Origin: Rhizorhabdus sp049889055
GTDB taxonomy: Bacteria > Pseudomonadota > Alphaproteobacteria > Sphingomonadales > Sphingomonadaceae
Assembly (NCBI RefSeq): GCF_049889055.1
Contig: NZ_JBLTWO010000002.1
Coordinates: 1-64,000, forward strand
DNA: 64,000 bases
Reading direction: 5' to 3'
Under the pieces are notes generated by a model. It had not been told where the DNA came from. It was given only the letters and a program-made list of their open reading frames with translations, and did not search any database. How positions within the stretch are numbered: the stretch's first letter is position 1; each line of letters opens with the position of its first letter. The position numbers and the translations under genes were made by a program. This document shows, in pieces, positions 49,557-58,193 of this stretch.

Positions 49557-50387
49557 TCAGATATAGGGCGGCTGGTGCAGGCCCTTGGGACTGGCCGTGA
49601 ATATCTCGCAGCCATCGTCGGTGATGCCGATCGAATGTTCGAACTGGGCCGACAGTGAACGGTCGCGGGTGACCGCCGTCCAGCCGTCGTCGAGCAGCTT
49701 CACGTCGGGGCGGCCGATATTGATCATCGGTTCGATCGTGAACAGCATCCCCGGCCGCAGCTCGGGTCCGGTGCCGGGGCGGCCGACATGGACGACTTCG
49801 GGGGCGTCATGGAAGACGCGGCCCAGGCCGTGCCCGCAAAAGTCCCGTACCACGCCATAGCGGTGCTTTTCGGCATGCCGCTGGATCGCGTGGCCGATGT
49901 CGCCCAGATGGTTGCCCGGCCGCGCCTGTTCGATGCCCAGCATAAGGCATTCATAGGTCACCTCGACCAGCCGGCGCGCCTTGATCCCCACGTCGCCGAC
50001 CAGAAACATCCGGCTGCTGTCGCCATGCCAGCCGTCGAGCAGGGGAGTGACGTCGATATTGACGATGTCCCCGTCCTTCAGCGTGCGTTCGCCGGGAATG
50101 CCGTGACACACGACATGGTTGATGCTGATGCAGCAGCTGTGGGTGTAGCCGCGATAGTGCATCGTCGCGGGAACGGCGCCGGCGGCGATCGTCATGTCGT
50201 GGACGATCCGGTCGAGTTCCAGCGTGCTGACGCCGGGCACGACGTGCGGCACCAGGGCGTCCAATATCTCGGCGGCCAGGCGCCCGGCAGCGCGCATGCC
50301 GGCGAACCCTTCTGGGCCGTGCAGGCGGATCGCGCCGGTGCGCGGATGGCTGGTGCTCGTATCGTCGGCAAGAATGTAGGTGGTCAT
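49557..50387 (-). CDS. map: Methionine aminopeptidase type I
   Basis: Map removes the initiator methionine from nascent proteins. The 276-residue protein shows the pita-bread fold motifs with metal ligands in NIDVTPLLDGWHGD, GHGLGRVFHD, LFTIEPM and QFEHSIGIT, and the substrate histidine in SINHVVCHGIPG. The N-terminus (TTYILADDTSTSHPRTGAI) is slightly extended, as in other sphingomonads. The ATG at 50387 is preferred to one 18 bp upstream. It is divergent from the CinA-like gene. Confidence 0.96.
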   Translation of the reverse strand: MTTYILADDTSTSHPRTGAIRLHGPEGFAGMRAAGRLAAEILDALVPHVVPGVSTLELDRIVHDMTIAAGAVPATMHYRGYTHSCCISINHVVCHGIPGERTLKDGDIVNIDVTPLLDGWHGDSSRMFLVGDVGIKARRLVEVTYECLMLGIEQARPGNHLGDIGHAIQRHAEKHRYGVVRDFCGHGLGRVFHDAPEVVHVGRPGTGPELRPGMLFTIEPMINIGRPDVKLLDDGWTAVTRDRSLSAQFEHSIGITDDGCEIFTASPKGLHQPPYI

Positions 50388-50515
50388 CGGGCACATATAG
50401 GCCAAAGTTGCGCGGTTTACGAGCCTCGACCGCCACGCGGTCGATCGGGCAAGAAAGTCTGCGATGCCCCCTCAGGCAGCTTCCACGCCGCCGCACGTCG
50501 CTCTATGGACGCGCC

Positions 50516-51292
50516 ATGACCGAGATATCCTCCGCTTCCGCCGACCGAGTCTGGACGGCCGCCCTGCTCGTCATCGGTGACGAGATCCTCTCGGGCCGCA
50601 CGCAGGACCGTAACATCGCGCAGGTCGCGCTCTGGCTCAATCTGCAGGGCATCCGCCTTGCCGAGGTGCGCGTGGTCGCTGACGACATGGATCTGATCGG
50701 CGAAGCGGTCACCCAGCTCAAGGCGCGGAACGACTATCTGTTCACGACCGGGGGGATCGGGCCCACCCATGATGACATCACGGTCGACGCCATCGCGGCG
50801 GCGCTGGGCGTATCGGTGGTCGTGCATCCGCGCGCCCGCGCCGTCCTCGACGACTATTATTCGACGCGCGGCGGCCTGAACGAGGCCCGCCTGCGCATGG
50901 CCCGTGTGCCCGAAGGCGCCGACCTGATCGAGAATCGCATGTCGGGTGCTCCCGGCATCAGGATCGGCAACATCTTCATCCTGGCCGGCGTGCCGCACAT
51001 TGCAGGCATGATGCTGGAAGCCCTGTCCAACACGCTCGAAGGCGGCAAGCCCATGCTGTCGAAAACGGTCGGCTGCTGGGTCGCCGAAAGCGAGATCGCC
51101 GATTTTCTGGGCGCTGCCGAGAAAGCACACCCCGGCGCGCAGATCGGCAGCTATCCCTTTTTCCGCGAAGGGAGGGTCGGCGCCAATTTCGTGATCCGGT
51201 CGACCGACGCGGCGATCCTCGACGCCTGCCTGGCCGAGGTGGTGCGCGGACTGAACGAGATGGGCCACGCCCCCATGCTCGACGGTATCTGA
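50516..51292 (+). CDS. CinA-like molybdopterin-binding domain protein
   Basis: The 258-residue protein consists of the MoCF_biosynth domain found at the N-terminus of competence/damage-inducible CinA (LLVIGDEILSGRTQDRN, then TTGGIGPTHDDITVDA). The C-terminal CinA nicotinamide-nucleotide amidase domain is absent, as in many alphaproteobacteria. Related proteins act as ADP-ribose pyrophosphatases; the reaction here is not certain. The start is the ATG giving MTEISSASADRVW. The MFS gene follows convergently, 6 bp away. Confidence 0.9.
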   Translation: MTEISSASADRVWTAALLVIGDEILSGRTQDRNIAQVALWLNLQGIRLAEVRVVADDMDLIGEAVTQLKARNDYLFTTGGIGPTHDDITVDAIAAALGVSVVVHPRARAVLDDYYSTRGGLNEARLRMARVPEGADLIENRMSGAPGIRIGNIFILAGVPHIAGMMLEALSNTLEGGKPMLSKTVGCWVAESEIADFLGAAEKAHPGAQIGSYPFFREGRVGANFVIRSTDAAILDACLAEVVRGLNEMGHAPMLDGI

Positions 51293-51298
51293 CCGCGC

Positions 51299-52540
51299 TC
51301 AGCCCGCAACGGGCGCCGCCTTGCGATCCGACCGTTCGAACAAGGCCAGGGCGAAGAAGGCCGCGAAGGCGAAGCTGGCCGCGATGACGAAGGCCGCGCC
51401 GGGAAAATGGAACGGTGCGGTCGGGCCGGTGAACCAGGCCAGTGCGGGGTTGAGCAGCAGGGGCCCGGCGATCGAACCGAGCGCGTTGAGGCTGCCGATG
51501 AAACCTTGCATCTCGCCCTGCCGGTCGGCGGTGGTCTGGCGCGACATCAAGGCGGTGATCGACGGCTGCACCAGCGCCTGGAGCGCGGAGACGATGATCA
51601 TGACGAGCGCGAACCACGCCAGCGGTACCAGCGCATAGCCGAAATAGCAGCTTCCGGCGACGACGGCGCCGAGCATCGCGGTACGTCGCTCGCCGAAACG
51701 CTTGACCGCGCGACCCAATATCCCCTTCTGGACCGTTATCATCGAAAGGCCGGCCAGCGCCAGCGAAGCGCCGACCATCCCGTCAGACCAGCCATATTGG
51801 GCGATGGCGAAATAGGCCCAGGTCGCGGGATAGACCATTGAGGCGATGTTCCAGAGCAGCAATATGCCGGCGAGGCTCAACACGCCGGGCAGGCTGCGCG
51901 CGGCGAGCAGCGCACCGATGGGGTTGGCACGCGCGATGCTGAAGGGGCGGCGATTCTCCCGCGCCAGCGTTTCCGGGAAGAAGAAGGTACCGAACAGCAG
52001 ATTGGCAGCCGAGCAGGCGGCCGCCGCGTAGAAGGGCACGCTGTGACCGAACTCGCCGAGCAGGCCGCCAATCGCAGGACCGATGATGAAGCCGAGGCCG
52101 AAAGCCGCGCCGACGAGGCCGAAGCGGCGCGCGCGGTCCTCCGGCTCGGTGATGTCGGCCAGCGCGGCAGTCGCGGGGCTGAACGACGCGCCGAACACGC
52201 CGGCCAGCAGCCGGCCCACGAACAGCCAGGCAAGATTGGGCGCGAAGCCCATCAGAATATAGTCGACCGACAGCCCGGCCAGAGCGAGCAACAGAATCGG
52301 CCGGCGTCCGAAACGATCCCCCAGATTGCCGGCGAGCGGGCCGCAGAGGAACTGCATGAAGGCATAGACCGTTGCCAGCCAGCCGCCCATCCGCGTCGCT
52401 TCGTCGAGGGTCAGGTGGCCGACCTCCATCACGAGGCGCGGAAGGACCGGAATGACGATACCGAAGCCGATCGCGTCGATCAGGATGGTAACGATGATGA
52501 AGATCGTGGCATTGCCTCTGCCGCGCGACGTTACAGACAT
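51299..52540 (-). CDS. MFS transporter, TCR/Tet-like family
   Basis: The 413-residue protein has twelve predicted helices and the TetA-like signature GPLAGNLGDRFGRRPILL (about residue 67) and GRLLAGVFGASFSPATAALADI. True TetA proteins confer tetracycline resistance, but chromosomal homologs of this group often have other or unknown substrates, so resistance is not claimed. An AGGA ribosome binding site precedes the ATG at 52540. No tetR-like regulator is adjacent. Confidence 0.88.
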   Translation of the reverse strand: MSVTSRGRGNATIFIIVTILIDAIGFGIVIPVLPRLVMEVGHLTLDEATRMGGWLATVYAFMQFLCGPLAGNLGDRFGRRPILLLALAGLSVDYILMGFAPNLAWLFVGRLLAGVFGASFSPATAALADITEPEDRARRFGLVGAAFGLGFIIGPAIGGLLGEFGHSVPFYAAAACSAANLLFGTFFFPETLARENRRPFSIARANPIGALLAARSLPGVLSLAGILLLWNIASMVYPATWAYFAIAQYGWSDGMVGASLALAGLSMITVQKGILGRAVKRFGERRTAMLGAVVAGSCYFGYALVPLAWFALVMIIVSALQALVQPSITALMSRQTTADRQGEMQGFIGSLNALGSIAGPLLLNPALAWFTGPTAPFHFPGAAFVIAASFAFAAFFALALFERSDRKAAPVAG

Positions 52541-52744
52541 GCCATTCCTATTTTCCGCCGGCCTCGCGAGCCGGCTCTTCATCGAGCATCATGATCTCAC
52601 CGCGGGGGACCATGAACAGCGGCAATGCAAGGACGTCCGACCACCGGCTATTGCCTTGGCGCCCACATTGCCGTTCCATAGCCGAAACACAAGGATGACG
52701 GGACCGCGCTTCTCGCCCATCATCCCTCCAGCAAGGAGAGCCGC

Positions 52745-53152
52745 ATGACCCGTATCGCCCTGTCCTATGTCGCGACGCTCATCGTGTTCGCGATCGTCGA
52801 TTTCGTCTGGCTCAAATACTCGGTCGACATATTGTATCGCCCGGTGATCGGATCGATTCTGGCGCCCGAGCCGCGCATGGCACCTGCGATCATCTTCTAC
52901 GCTCTCTATATCGCCGGCCTCGTCTATTTTGCGGTGACTCCGGCGCTGAACGCCGGCCAGTGGCAGACCGCCGCGATCCAGGGTGCGTTGTTCGGCTTCT
53001 TCGCCTATGCGACCTACGACCTGACCAATCAGGCGACGCTGGTCGTCTGGTCGTCGAAGATCACGATCGCCGACATGATCTGGGGCTCGTTCGTCTCGGC
53101 GGTCGGCTCGACCGGCGGCTATCTGGTCACGAAAGCGATTTTGAAGGGGTGA
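52745..53152 (+). CDS. DUF2177 small integral membrane protein
   Basis: The 135-residue protein has four predicted helices and the DUF2177 pattern: VDFVWLKYSVDILYRPVIGSIL, ALYIAGLVYFAVTPAL, FGFFAYATYDLTNQATL and GSFVSAVGSTGGYLV. The function is unknown. DUF2177 genes often occur with the Cfa-like, DUF1365 and FAD-protein genes found just downstream, which suggests a membrane-lipid role. An AGGAGAG sequence precedes the ATG, and the GFA gene follows 4 bp after. Confidence 0.88.
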   Translation: MTRIALSYVATLIVFAIVDFVWLKYSVDILYRPVIGSILAPEPRMAPAIIFYALYIAGLVYFAVTPALNAGQWQTAAIQGALFGFFAYATYDLTNQATLVVWSSKITIADMIWGSFVSAVGSTGGYLVTKAILKG

Positions 53153-53156
53153 CGGG

Positions 53157-53504
53157 ATGAAGGTGGAGGGCGGCTGCCATTGCGGCCTCTTGCGGTATGA
53201 GGCCGAGATCGGCGAAGGGCCGTTCGGGATTCTCGATTGCAACTGCTCGATCTGTTCGATGAGCGGCTACCTCCACCTGATCATCCCCGAAAGCCGCTTC
53301 CGGCTGCTCGACGGCAAGCAGGACACCAACACCTATCGCTTCGGGTCGGGCAAGGCGCGCCACATCTTCTGTTCCCAATGCGGGATCAAGAGCTTCTATC
53401 GCCCGCGCTCGCACCCGGATGGGATCAGCCTCAATCTGCGCTGCATCGACGACTGGCAGGACCTGCCCGTCGAGATCCGCCCCTTCGACGGGCGCAGTGT
53501 GTAG
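53157..53504 (+). CDS. GFA-family zinc protein
   Basis: The 115-residue protein is a small zinc-binding fold related to glutathione-dependent formaldehyde-activating enzyme: GGCHCGLLRYEA, DCNCSICSMSG and FCSQCGIKSFYRP provide seven cysteines for two zinc sites. Most GFA-like proteins of this size have no proven enzymatic activity. It is probably co-transcribed with the DUF2177 gene and is convergent with the methyltransferase gene. Confidence 0.92.
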   Translation: MKVEGGCHCGLLRYEAEIGEGPFGILDCNCSICSMSGYLHLIIPESRFRLLDGKQDTNTYRFGSGKARHIFCSQCGIKSFYRPRSHPDGISLNLRCIDDWQDLPVEIRPFDGRSV

Positions 53505-53507
53505 CCG

Positions 53508-54536
53508 CTATCGGGCCGATGGTTTCAGCCGGTAGTGGCTAACCGCCCAGGGCCGCCCGCCGTCGAATCCGAACAGGCCTGCGGTGGCCAGGAAGAACAG
53601 GCGCCAGCGCCGCTCCCACAATTTGGCGTCCGCACCATAGGTCTGGCGGAAAATCTCCGCGATGGCCGGCTGGTTGGCGTCGAACCGCGCCAGCCAGTCA
53701 AAGGCGGTGCGCGCATAATGTTCGCCGTTCCAGCGCCACTCCTCCTCGACCGTGAAAAGGTCGGGGAAATGCCGGATCAGGCCATGGCTGGGCATGATTC
53801 CGCCGGTGAAGAAATGCTGCGCGATCCAGTCGGCCTTGTCGGCATGGTCGAAGCGGTAGCTCGCCCGGTCATGGGTGAAGATATGGATGAACAGATAGCC
53901 GTCGGGCTTCAGCCAGCCCTTCACCTTGGTCAGCAGCGCGCGCCAGTTCGACATATGCTCGAACATCTCGACCGATACGACCCGGTCGAAGGCATGATCC
54001 GCCTGAAAGTCGTTCATGTCGCAGGTGATGACGGTCAGGTTGGTCGAGCCCTGCGCTCGGGCCAGCTTCTCGATATGCTCGCGCTGCGAATGGGAATTGG
54101 ACACGGCGGTAATGCGCGCGCCCGGATAGCGCGCGGCCATGTAGAGGCTGAGCGAGCCCCAGCCGCAGCCCAGCTCCAATATCTCCTGGCCGTCCGCCAA
54201 GCCGGCATGAGCGACCGTCTGAGCCAAGGCTAGCTCTTCGGCATCGCCGATAGAGTCCTTCGGATCTCCATAATAGCAGCAGCTATATTTGCGGCGCGGG
54301 CCGAGGCACAGGTCGAAGAAGGAGGCCGGCACCTCATAATGCTGGGCATTGGCGTCGTCGGTGTGGATCGCGATCGGGAAGCTGTCCATGTCGCGCGCGA
54401 AGGCCGCTTCGGCGTCGGCCTGGACCGCCAGCTTGCGCGCGGTGCGGCCGACGAGGAAGCGAACACCCGCCAGCGTCACGGCATCGGGAAGCGGCAGCCG
54501 TTCGACGGCTGCGGTGGCGGTGGCGATAATGTCCAT
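53508..54536 (-). CDS. Cyclopropane-fatty-acid-synthase-like SAM methyltransferase
   Basis: The 342-residue protein contains a class I methyltransferase fold of the Cfa type: YEVPASFFDLCLGPRRKYSCCYY, the SAM motif ILELGCGWGSLSLYMA (about residue 125), and VSVEMFEHMSNW. Cfa enzymes methylenate double bonds in membrane lipids, and close relatives methylate unsaturated acyl chains in furan-fatty-acid synthesis. It is shorter than E. coli Cfa and lacks its N-terminal domain. The ATG shares one base with the DUF1295 stop (TGATG), so both are coupled. Confidence 0.9.
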   Translation of the reverse strand: MDIIATATAAVERLPLPDAVTLAGVRFLVGRTARKLAVQADAEAAFARDMDSFPIAIHTDDANAQHYEVPASFFDLCLGPRRKYSCCYYGDPKDSIGDAEELALAQTVAHAGLADGQEILELGCGWGSLSLYMAARYPGARITAVSNSHSQREHIEKLARAQGSTNLTVITCDMNDFQADHAFDRVVSVEMFEHMSNWRALLTKVKGWLKPDGYLFIHIFTHDRASYRFDHADKADWIAQHFFTGGIMPSHGLIRHFPDLFTVEEEWRWNGEHYARTAFDWLARFDANQPAIAEIFRQTYGADAKLWERRWRLFFLATAGLFGFDGGRPWAVSHYRLKPSAR

Positions 54537-55339
54537 CAGTTTTTCCTGGGCGGTAGGGGGAAGAAGGCGCTGGTGCGCGCCATATAGGATCGGAAGGCAT
54601 CGCCCCGGCTCTTGAGCATGTGCTGCTCGAGCAGGGGGATGCCGGAGACATGGACGAGCAGCCAGTACATCAGAAGCGGGCCGATGAGCGTCAGATAGCC
54701 GGGCCACCAGCTTCCGCCGATGTCGATGGCGATCACCGGATAGGCGACCCAGCCGAGCCATTCGAAGAAATAATTGGGATGGCGCGACCAGGTCCAGAGC
54801 CCCTTGTCGCAGACCTTGCCCTTGTTCGCAGGGTCCTTGGCGAAGGCGCGCAGCTGGCGATCGGCAATGCCTTCGCCGACCACCGAGACGAGCAGCAACC
54901 CAAGGCCGATCCAGTCGGTGATCGACAGAGCGGGGCCGGGCCGATGCGCCGCCGCGAACACCGTAACCACGAGGCCGACGCCGCACAGCGCCTGGATCTG
55001 AAGGAACAGGAACAGCCGCCGCTGGAAGCTGTCGCCCCATTCGCGGCGGAACTCGGCATAGCGGGGGTCCTCGCTCTTCGCTTCGGCGGTGCGGGCGAGG
55101 ATGTGGAAGCCCAGCCGGAGCGACCAGAAGCCGACGAGACCGGCGACGAGCCAGATGCGCGCCAGGGGGGCGTCGCTGCTGGTCATCAGCGCGACGATCA
55201 GTCCGCCGATCCCGATCGCGAAGGACCAGAAGACGTCGGCCCAGCCCGACTGGTGGGTCGCCTTCTGCACGGCCCAGGCCGAGGCCATCATCACGGATAA
55301 TACGGCCGACGCGACCAGAATGCTGACGATCGGATTCAA
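54536..55339 (-). CDS. DUF1295 membrane protein (steroid 5-alpha-reductase-like fold)
   Basis: The 267-residue protein has about seven transmembrane helices and the C-terminal motif WSRHPNYFFEWLGW typical of DUF1295 and related isoprenylcysteine methyltransferase/steroid reductase folds; DUF1295 proteins are candidate NADPH-dependent lipid reductases. It starts near the divergent FAD-protein gene (189 bp between start codons) and is coupled to the Cfa-like gene. Confidence 0.88.
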   Translation of the reverse strand: MNPIVSILVASAVLSVMMASAWAVQKATHQSGWADVFWSFAIGIGGLIVALMTSSDAPLARIWLVAGLVGFWSLRLGFHILARTAEAKSEDPRYAEFRREWGDSFQRRLFLFLQIQALCGVGLVVTVFAAAHRPGPALSITDWIGLGLLLVSVVGEGIADRQLRAFAKDPANKGKVCDKGLWTWSRHPNYFFEWLGWVAYPVIAIDIGGSWWPGYLTLIGPLLMYWLLVHVSGIPLLEQHMLKSRGDAFRSYMARTSAFFPLPPRKN

Positions 55340-55527
55340 GAAATTGTCCCTCCAGGTCGCGCTTTCCTAGTCCCATACGGGGAAAGCCGCCAAGCCGTTG
55401 CACGAAATTTCGCATTGCGCTTTGTCGACGTCGGGGTAGCAGTCGACCCAGGGCAAAGGCGCAACCTGTTCGTCCGTCGGGCCGTAGCTCAAGACGGGCA
55501 ATGCGTTGGGTAAAGGGTAGTGGGAGC

Positions 55528-56874
55528 ATGACCAATTTCCGCAGAGGACGGCGTATCGCCGTCGTCGGCAGCGGTATCACCGGCCTTTCGTCGGCCTGGC
55601 TCTTGTCCAGGGACAATGAGGTGGTGCTGTACGAGGCGGAAAATCGTCTCGGAGGACATACGCGAACGATCGATGTCGACACCGGCGTCGGCGGCGTGCT
55701 GGGAGTCGATACCGGCTTCATCGTCTTCAACGACCGCACCTATCCGAACCTGATCGCGATGTTCGAACATCTGGGCGTGCCGACCCGGGTGACGGACATG
55801 AGCTTCGCGGTGTCGCTCGACGACGGGAAGCTCGAATATGCGGCGGGCGACCGCCTGTGGCAGCTGTTCGTCCAGCCGTCGAATATCGTCTCGCCGCGCT
55901 TCTGGTCGATGCTGCGCAACCTCGTCCGTTTCTACCGCGACATGGGCGCGCGCACCGATGGTTTCGGCGGGATGACGCTCGGCCAGCTGCTCGAGCAGGG
56001 CCGCTATGGCGAGGCGTTTCGCGACGACCATCTGCTGCCGATGGCCGCCGCAATCTGGTCGGCCCCCGCGCAGTCGCTGCTCGACTATCCCGCCGAGGCC
56101 TTCGTCCGCTTCTGTAACAATCATGGCCTGCTCGACCTCGGCACGCGGCCCAAATGGCGCACTGTCGTCGGTGGCAGCCGCACCTATATCGATCGCCTGA
56201 TCGCCGGCTTCCGGGGGGAGGTGCGCCTCGGCACCCCGGTCGCCCGGATCGAGCGCAAGGCGGGACAGGTCACCATCATCGATGGCTCGGGCCAGTCCGA
56301 CCGCTTCGACGATGTGATCATCGCGTCGCATGCCGACCAGGCACTGGCGATGCTCGCCGATCCGAGCCCGCAGGAACAGGAACTGCTCGGCGCGTTCCGC
56401 TACAGCCGCAACCTGACGGTCCTGCACCAGGATGCCACGCTGCTGCCCAAGCGGAAGATGCTGTGGGGTGCATGGAATTATTTCGGACGGCGCTATGCCA
56501 ATGACGCGACCGGCGATCTGTGCGTCAGCTATTGGATGAACCGCCTGCAGGGCTATTACACGCGCGATCCGCTGGTCGTCACGCTCAATCCCCACCGGCC
56601 GATCGACCCCAAGCTGGAGATCAGCCGCACCAGCTTCGATCACCCGATCTTCGACCATGCCGCACTCGACGCCCAGCACCGGATCTGGGCGATCCAGGGG
56701 CAGCGCAACACCTTCTTCTGCGGCGCGCATCTCGGCGCCGGCTTCCACGAGGATGGGTTGCAGGCAGGGCTTGCCGTAGCCGAGATGCTCGGCGCGCGGC
56801 GGCCGTGGACGGTCGAGGACGCCAATGGTCGCCTGTCGCTCGATCTGGCCCCGGTTCGGGAAGCCGCCGAGTGA
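55528..56874 (+). CDS. FAD-dependent amine-oxidase-like protein
   Basis: The 448-residue flavoprotein has an N-terminal Rossmann motif (VVGSGITGLSSAWLLS, about residue 13, then YEAENRLGGHTRT) and an amine-oxidase/phytoene-desaturase-type substrate domain with GFIVFNDRTYPNL. In the same neighbourhood pattern in other bacteria it is paired with DUF1365 and a Cfa-like methyltransferase, consistent with acyl-chain desaturation. The ATG at 55528 follows GGGAG. Its stop overlaps the next gene as GTGA. Confidence 0.9.
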   Translation: MTNFRRGRRIAVVGSGITGLSSAWLLSRDNEVVLYEAENRLGGHTRTIDVDTGVGGVLGVDTGFIVFNDRTYPNLIAMFEHLGVPTRVTDMSFAVSLDDGKLEYAAGDRLWQLFVQPSNIVSPRFWSMLRNLVRFYRDMGARTDGFGGMTLGQLLEQGRYGEAFRDDHLLPMAAAIWSAPAQSLLDYPAEAFVRFCNNHGLLDLGTRPKWRTVVGGSRTYIDRLIAGFRGEVRLGTPVARIERKAGQVTIIDGSGQSDRFDDVIIASHADQALAMLADPSPQEQELLGAFRYSRNLTVLHQDATLLPKRKMLWGAWNYFGRRYANDATGDLCVSYWMNRLQGYYTRDPLVVTLNPHRPIDPKLEISRTSFDHPIFDHAALDAQHRIWAIQGQRNTFFCGAHLGAGFHEDGLQAGLAVAEMLGARRPWTVEDANGRLSLDLAPVREAAE

Positions 56875-57647
56875 AATCTGCCATCTATGCGGGGGAGGTT
56901 TTCCACCGCCGTTTCCGGCCGCGCGGCCACACCCTGCGCTACCGCATGTTCCAATGCCTGTTCGACCTCGACGAGATCGACCGCATCGACGGCGCATGCC
57001 GGCTTTTCTCGCGCAACCGCTGGAACCTCTTTTCCTTTCAGGACCGGGACTATGCCGATCGCTCGGGGAAACCGTTGCGGCCGCAGATCGAGGCTCTGAT
57101 GCGGCAGGCCGGTCAGGAACCCGACGGCGGCGCCATCCGTTTGCTGACGATGCCGCGCATGCTGGGCCATGTCTTCAATCCGCTGAGCGTCTGGTTCTGC
57201 CACCGCCGCGACGGGACCCTGTCGACTATCATCTATGAGGTGACAAATACCTTCAAGGAGCGCCACAGCTACGTCATTCCCGTGACCGATGCAGGCGCGG
57301 ACGGAGCCTTGATCCGCCAGACCTGTGACAAGGCCTTCTACGTCTCGCCCTTCATGGATCTCGATATGCGCTATGATTTCACGGTCGAGCCTCCGATGGG
57401 GAAGACACGTGTCGTCGTGGCCGGCGGCGATGCCGACGGGCCGCTGATCGTTGCCGCCTTCCAGGGTGATCGCCGCGAACTGAGCGATCGGGCGCTGCTT
57501 GGCGCTTTCCTGCGCCACCCATTGCTGACGCTGAAGGTCGTGGCCGGCATCCATGTCGAGGCGCTGTGGCTGTTCCTCAAGAAGGTCGGTGTGCGCCGTC
57601 ATGTCGCGACGCCAGGCGATGGCGTCTCGATCGTGGTGCGGGCATGA
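56871..57647 (+). CDS. DUF1365 protein
   Basis: The 258-residue protein starts at a GTG that overlaps the previous stop and reads KSAIYAGEVFHRRFRPRGHTLRYRMF, the hallmark start of DUF1365, followed by LFSRNRWNLFSFQDRDY and HVFNPLSVWFCH. The biochemical function is not established. It is translationally coupled to the FAD protein gene and, through an overlap of 4 bp, to the GreA-like gene. Confidence 0.92.
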   Translation: MKSAIYAGEVFHRRFRPRGHTLRYRMFQCLFDLDEIDRIDGACRLFSRNRWNLFSFQDRDYADRSGKPLRPQIEALMRQAGQEPDGGAIRLLTMPRMLGHVFNPLSVWFCHRRDGTLSTIIYEVTNTFKERHSYVIPVTDAGADGALIRQTCDKAFYVSPFMDLDMRYDFTVEPPMGKTRVVVAGGDADGPLIVAAFQGDRRELSDRALLGAFLRHPLLTLKVVAGIHVEALWLFLKKVGVRRHVATPGDGVSIVVRA

Positions 57648-58120
57648 GCGTCGCCTTCCGCCGCGAGAGCGACGATGAACATCTCGAACCCAAATTCGAG
57701 CTGCCGATCCCGCCCGGCCCCAATCGCGTGACCGAGCGAGGCGCGCGGCTGACGATCGAGCGGCTGGAGGCGATCGAGGCCGCGATCGCCGAGGCTGTCG
57801 AGCGGAAGGCCGGGGAGGACGAGATCAAGGCGCTGCGACGCGATCAGCGCTACTGGGCCACCCGTCGCGCGACGATGGAGGTGCAGCCCGCCGCGACCGG
57901 CGATGTGGCCGCCTTCGGCACGGCGGTGCGATACAGGCTGAAAGGCAAGGAGGCCGAGGTGTCGATCGTCGGGGACGACGAGGCCGATCCCGCCGCTCGC
58001 ACCATCTCCTTCTCGTCGCCGCTGGCGCGTGCGCTGATCGGTGCGGGCGAGGGGGACTATGCCGATTTCGGGGGCAAGGCCGATGCGATCGAGATCGTCG
58101 AGGTTCGCCCGCTCGGCTGA
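57644..58120 (+). CDS. GreA/GreB C-terminal-domain protein
   Basis: The 158-residue protein combines a short N-terminal helical segment (LTIERLEAIEAAIAEAVERK) with the FKBP-like GreA/GreB C-terminal domain (VAAFGTAVRYRLKGKEAEVSIVGDDEADP, then ISFSSPLARALIGAGEGD). Gre proteins stimulate RNA cleavage by backtracked RNA polymerase; the short coil here leaves open whether it can do so or instead competes at the secondary channel as an Rnk-like factor. It overlaps the DUF1365 gene by 4 bp and ends before a strong terminator. Confidence 0.85.
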   Translation: MSVAFRRESDDEHLEPKFELPIPPGPNRVTERGARLTIERLEAIEAAIAEAVERKAGEDEIKALRRDQRYWATRRATMEVQPAATGDVAAFGTAVRYRLKGKEAEVSIVGDDEADPAARTISFSSPLARALIGAGEGDYADFGGKADAIEIVEVRPLG

Positions 58121-58134
58121 CCGCTGACGCGAAG

Positions 58135-58164
58135 AAGGCCGCGCTCCTTCCGGACCGCGGCCTT
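58135..58164. terminator. Bidirectional terminator between the GreA-like gene and ctrA
   Basis: A perfect 9-bp stem (AAGGCCGCG / CGCGGCCTT) with a 12-nt loop is followed on the plus strand by CGCTTTT. It sits between two convergent stop codons and can serve both. Confidence 0.8.
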
Positions 58165-58193
58165 CGCTTTTGCCCCTGTAGCAAAATGGGTGA

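Noticed and set aside
51299..52540. Tetracycline resistance gene
   Set aside because: The fold is Tet-like, but there is no TetR partner and chromosomal homologs of this group often transport other compounds, so only a transporter call is supported.
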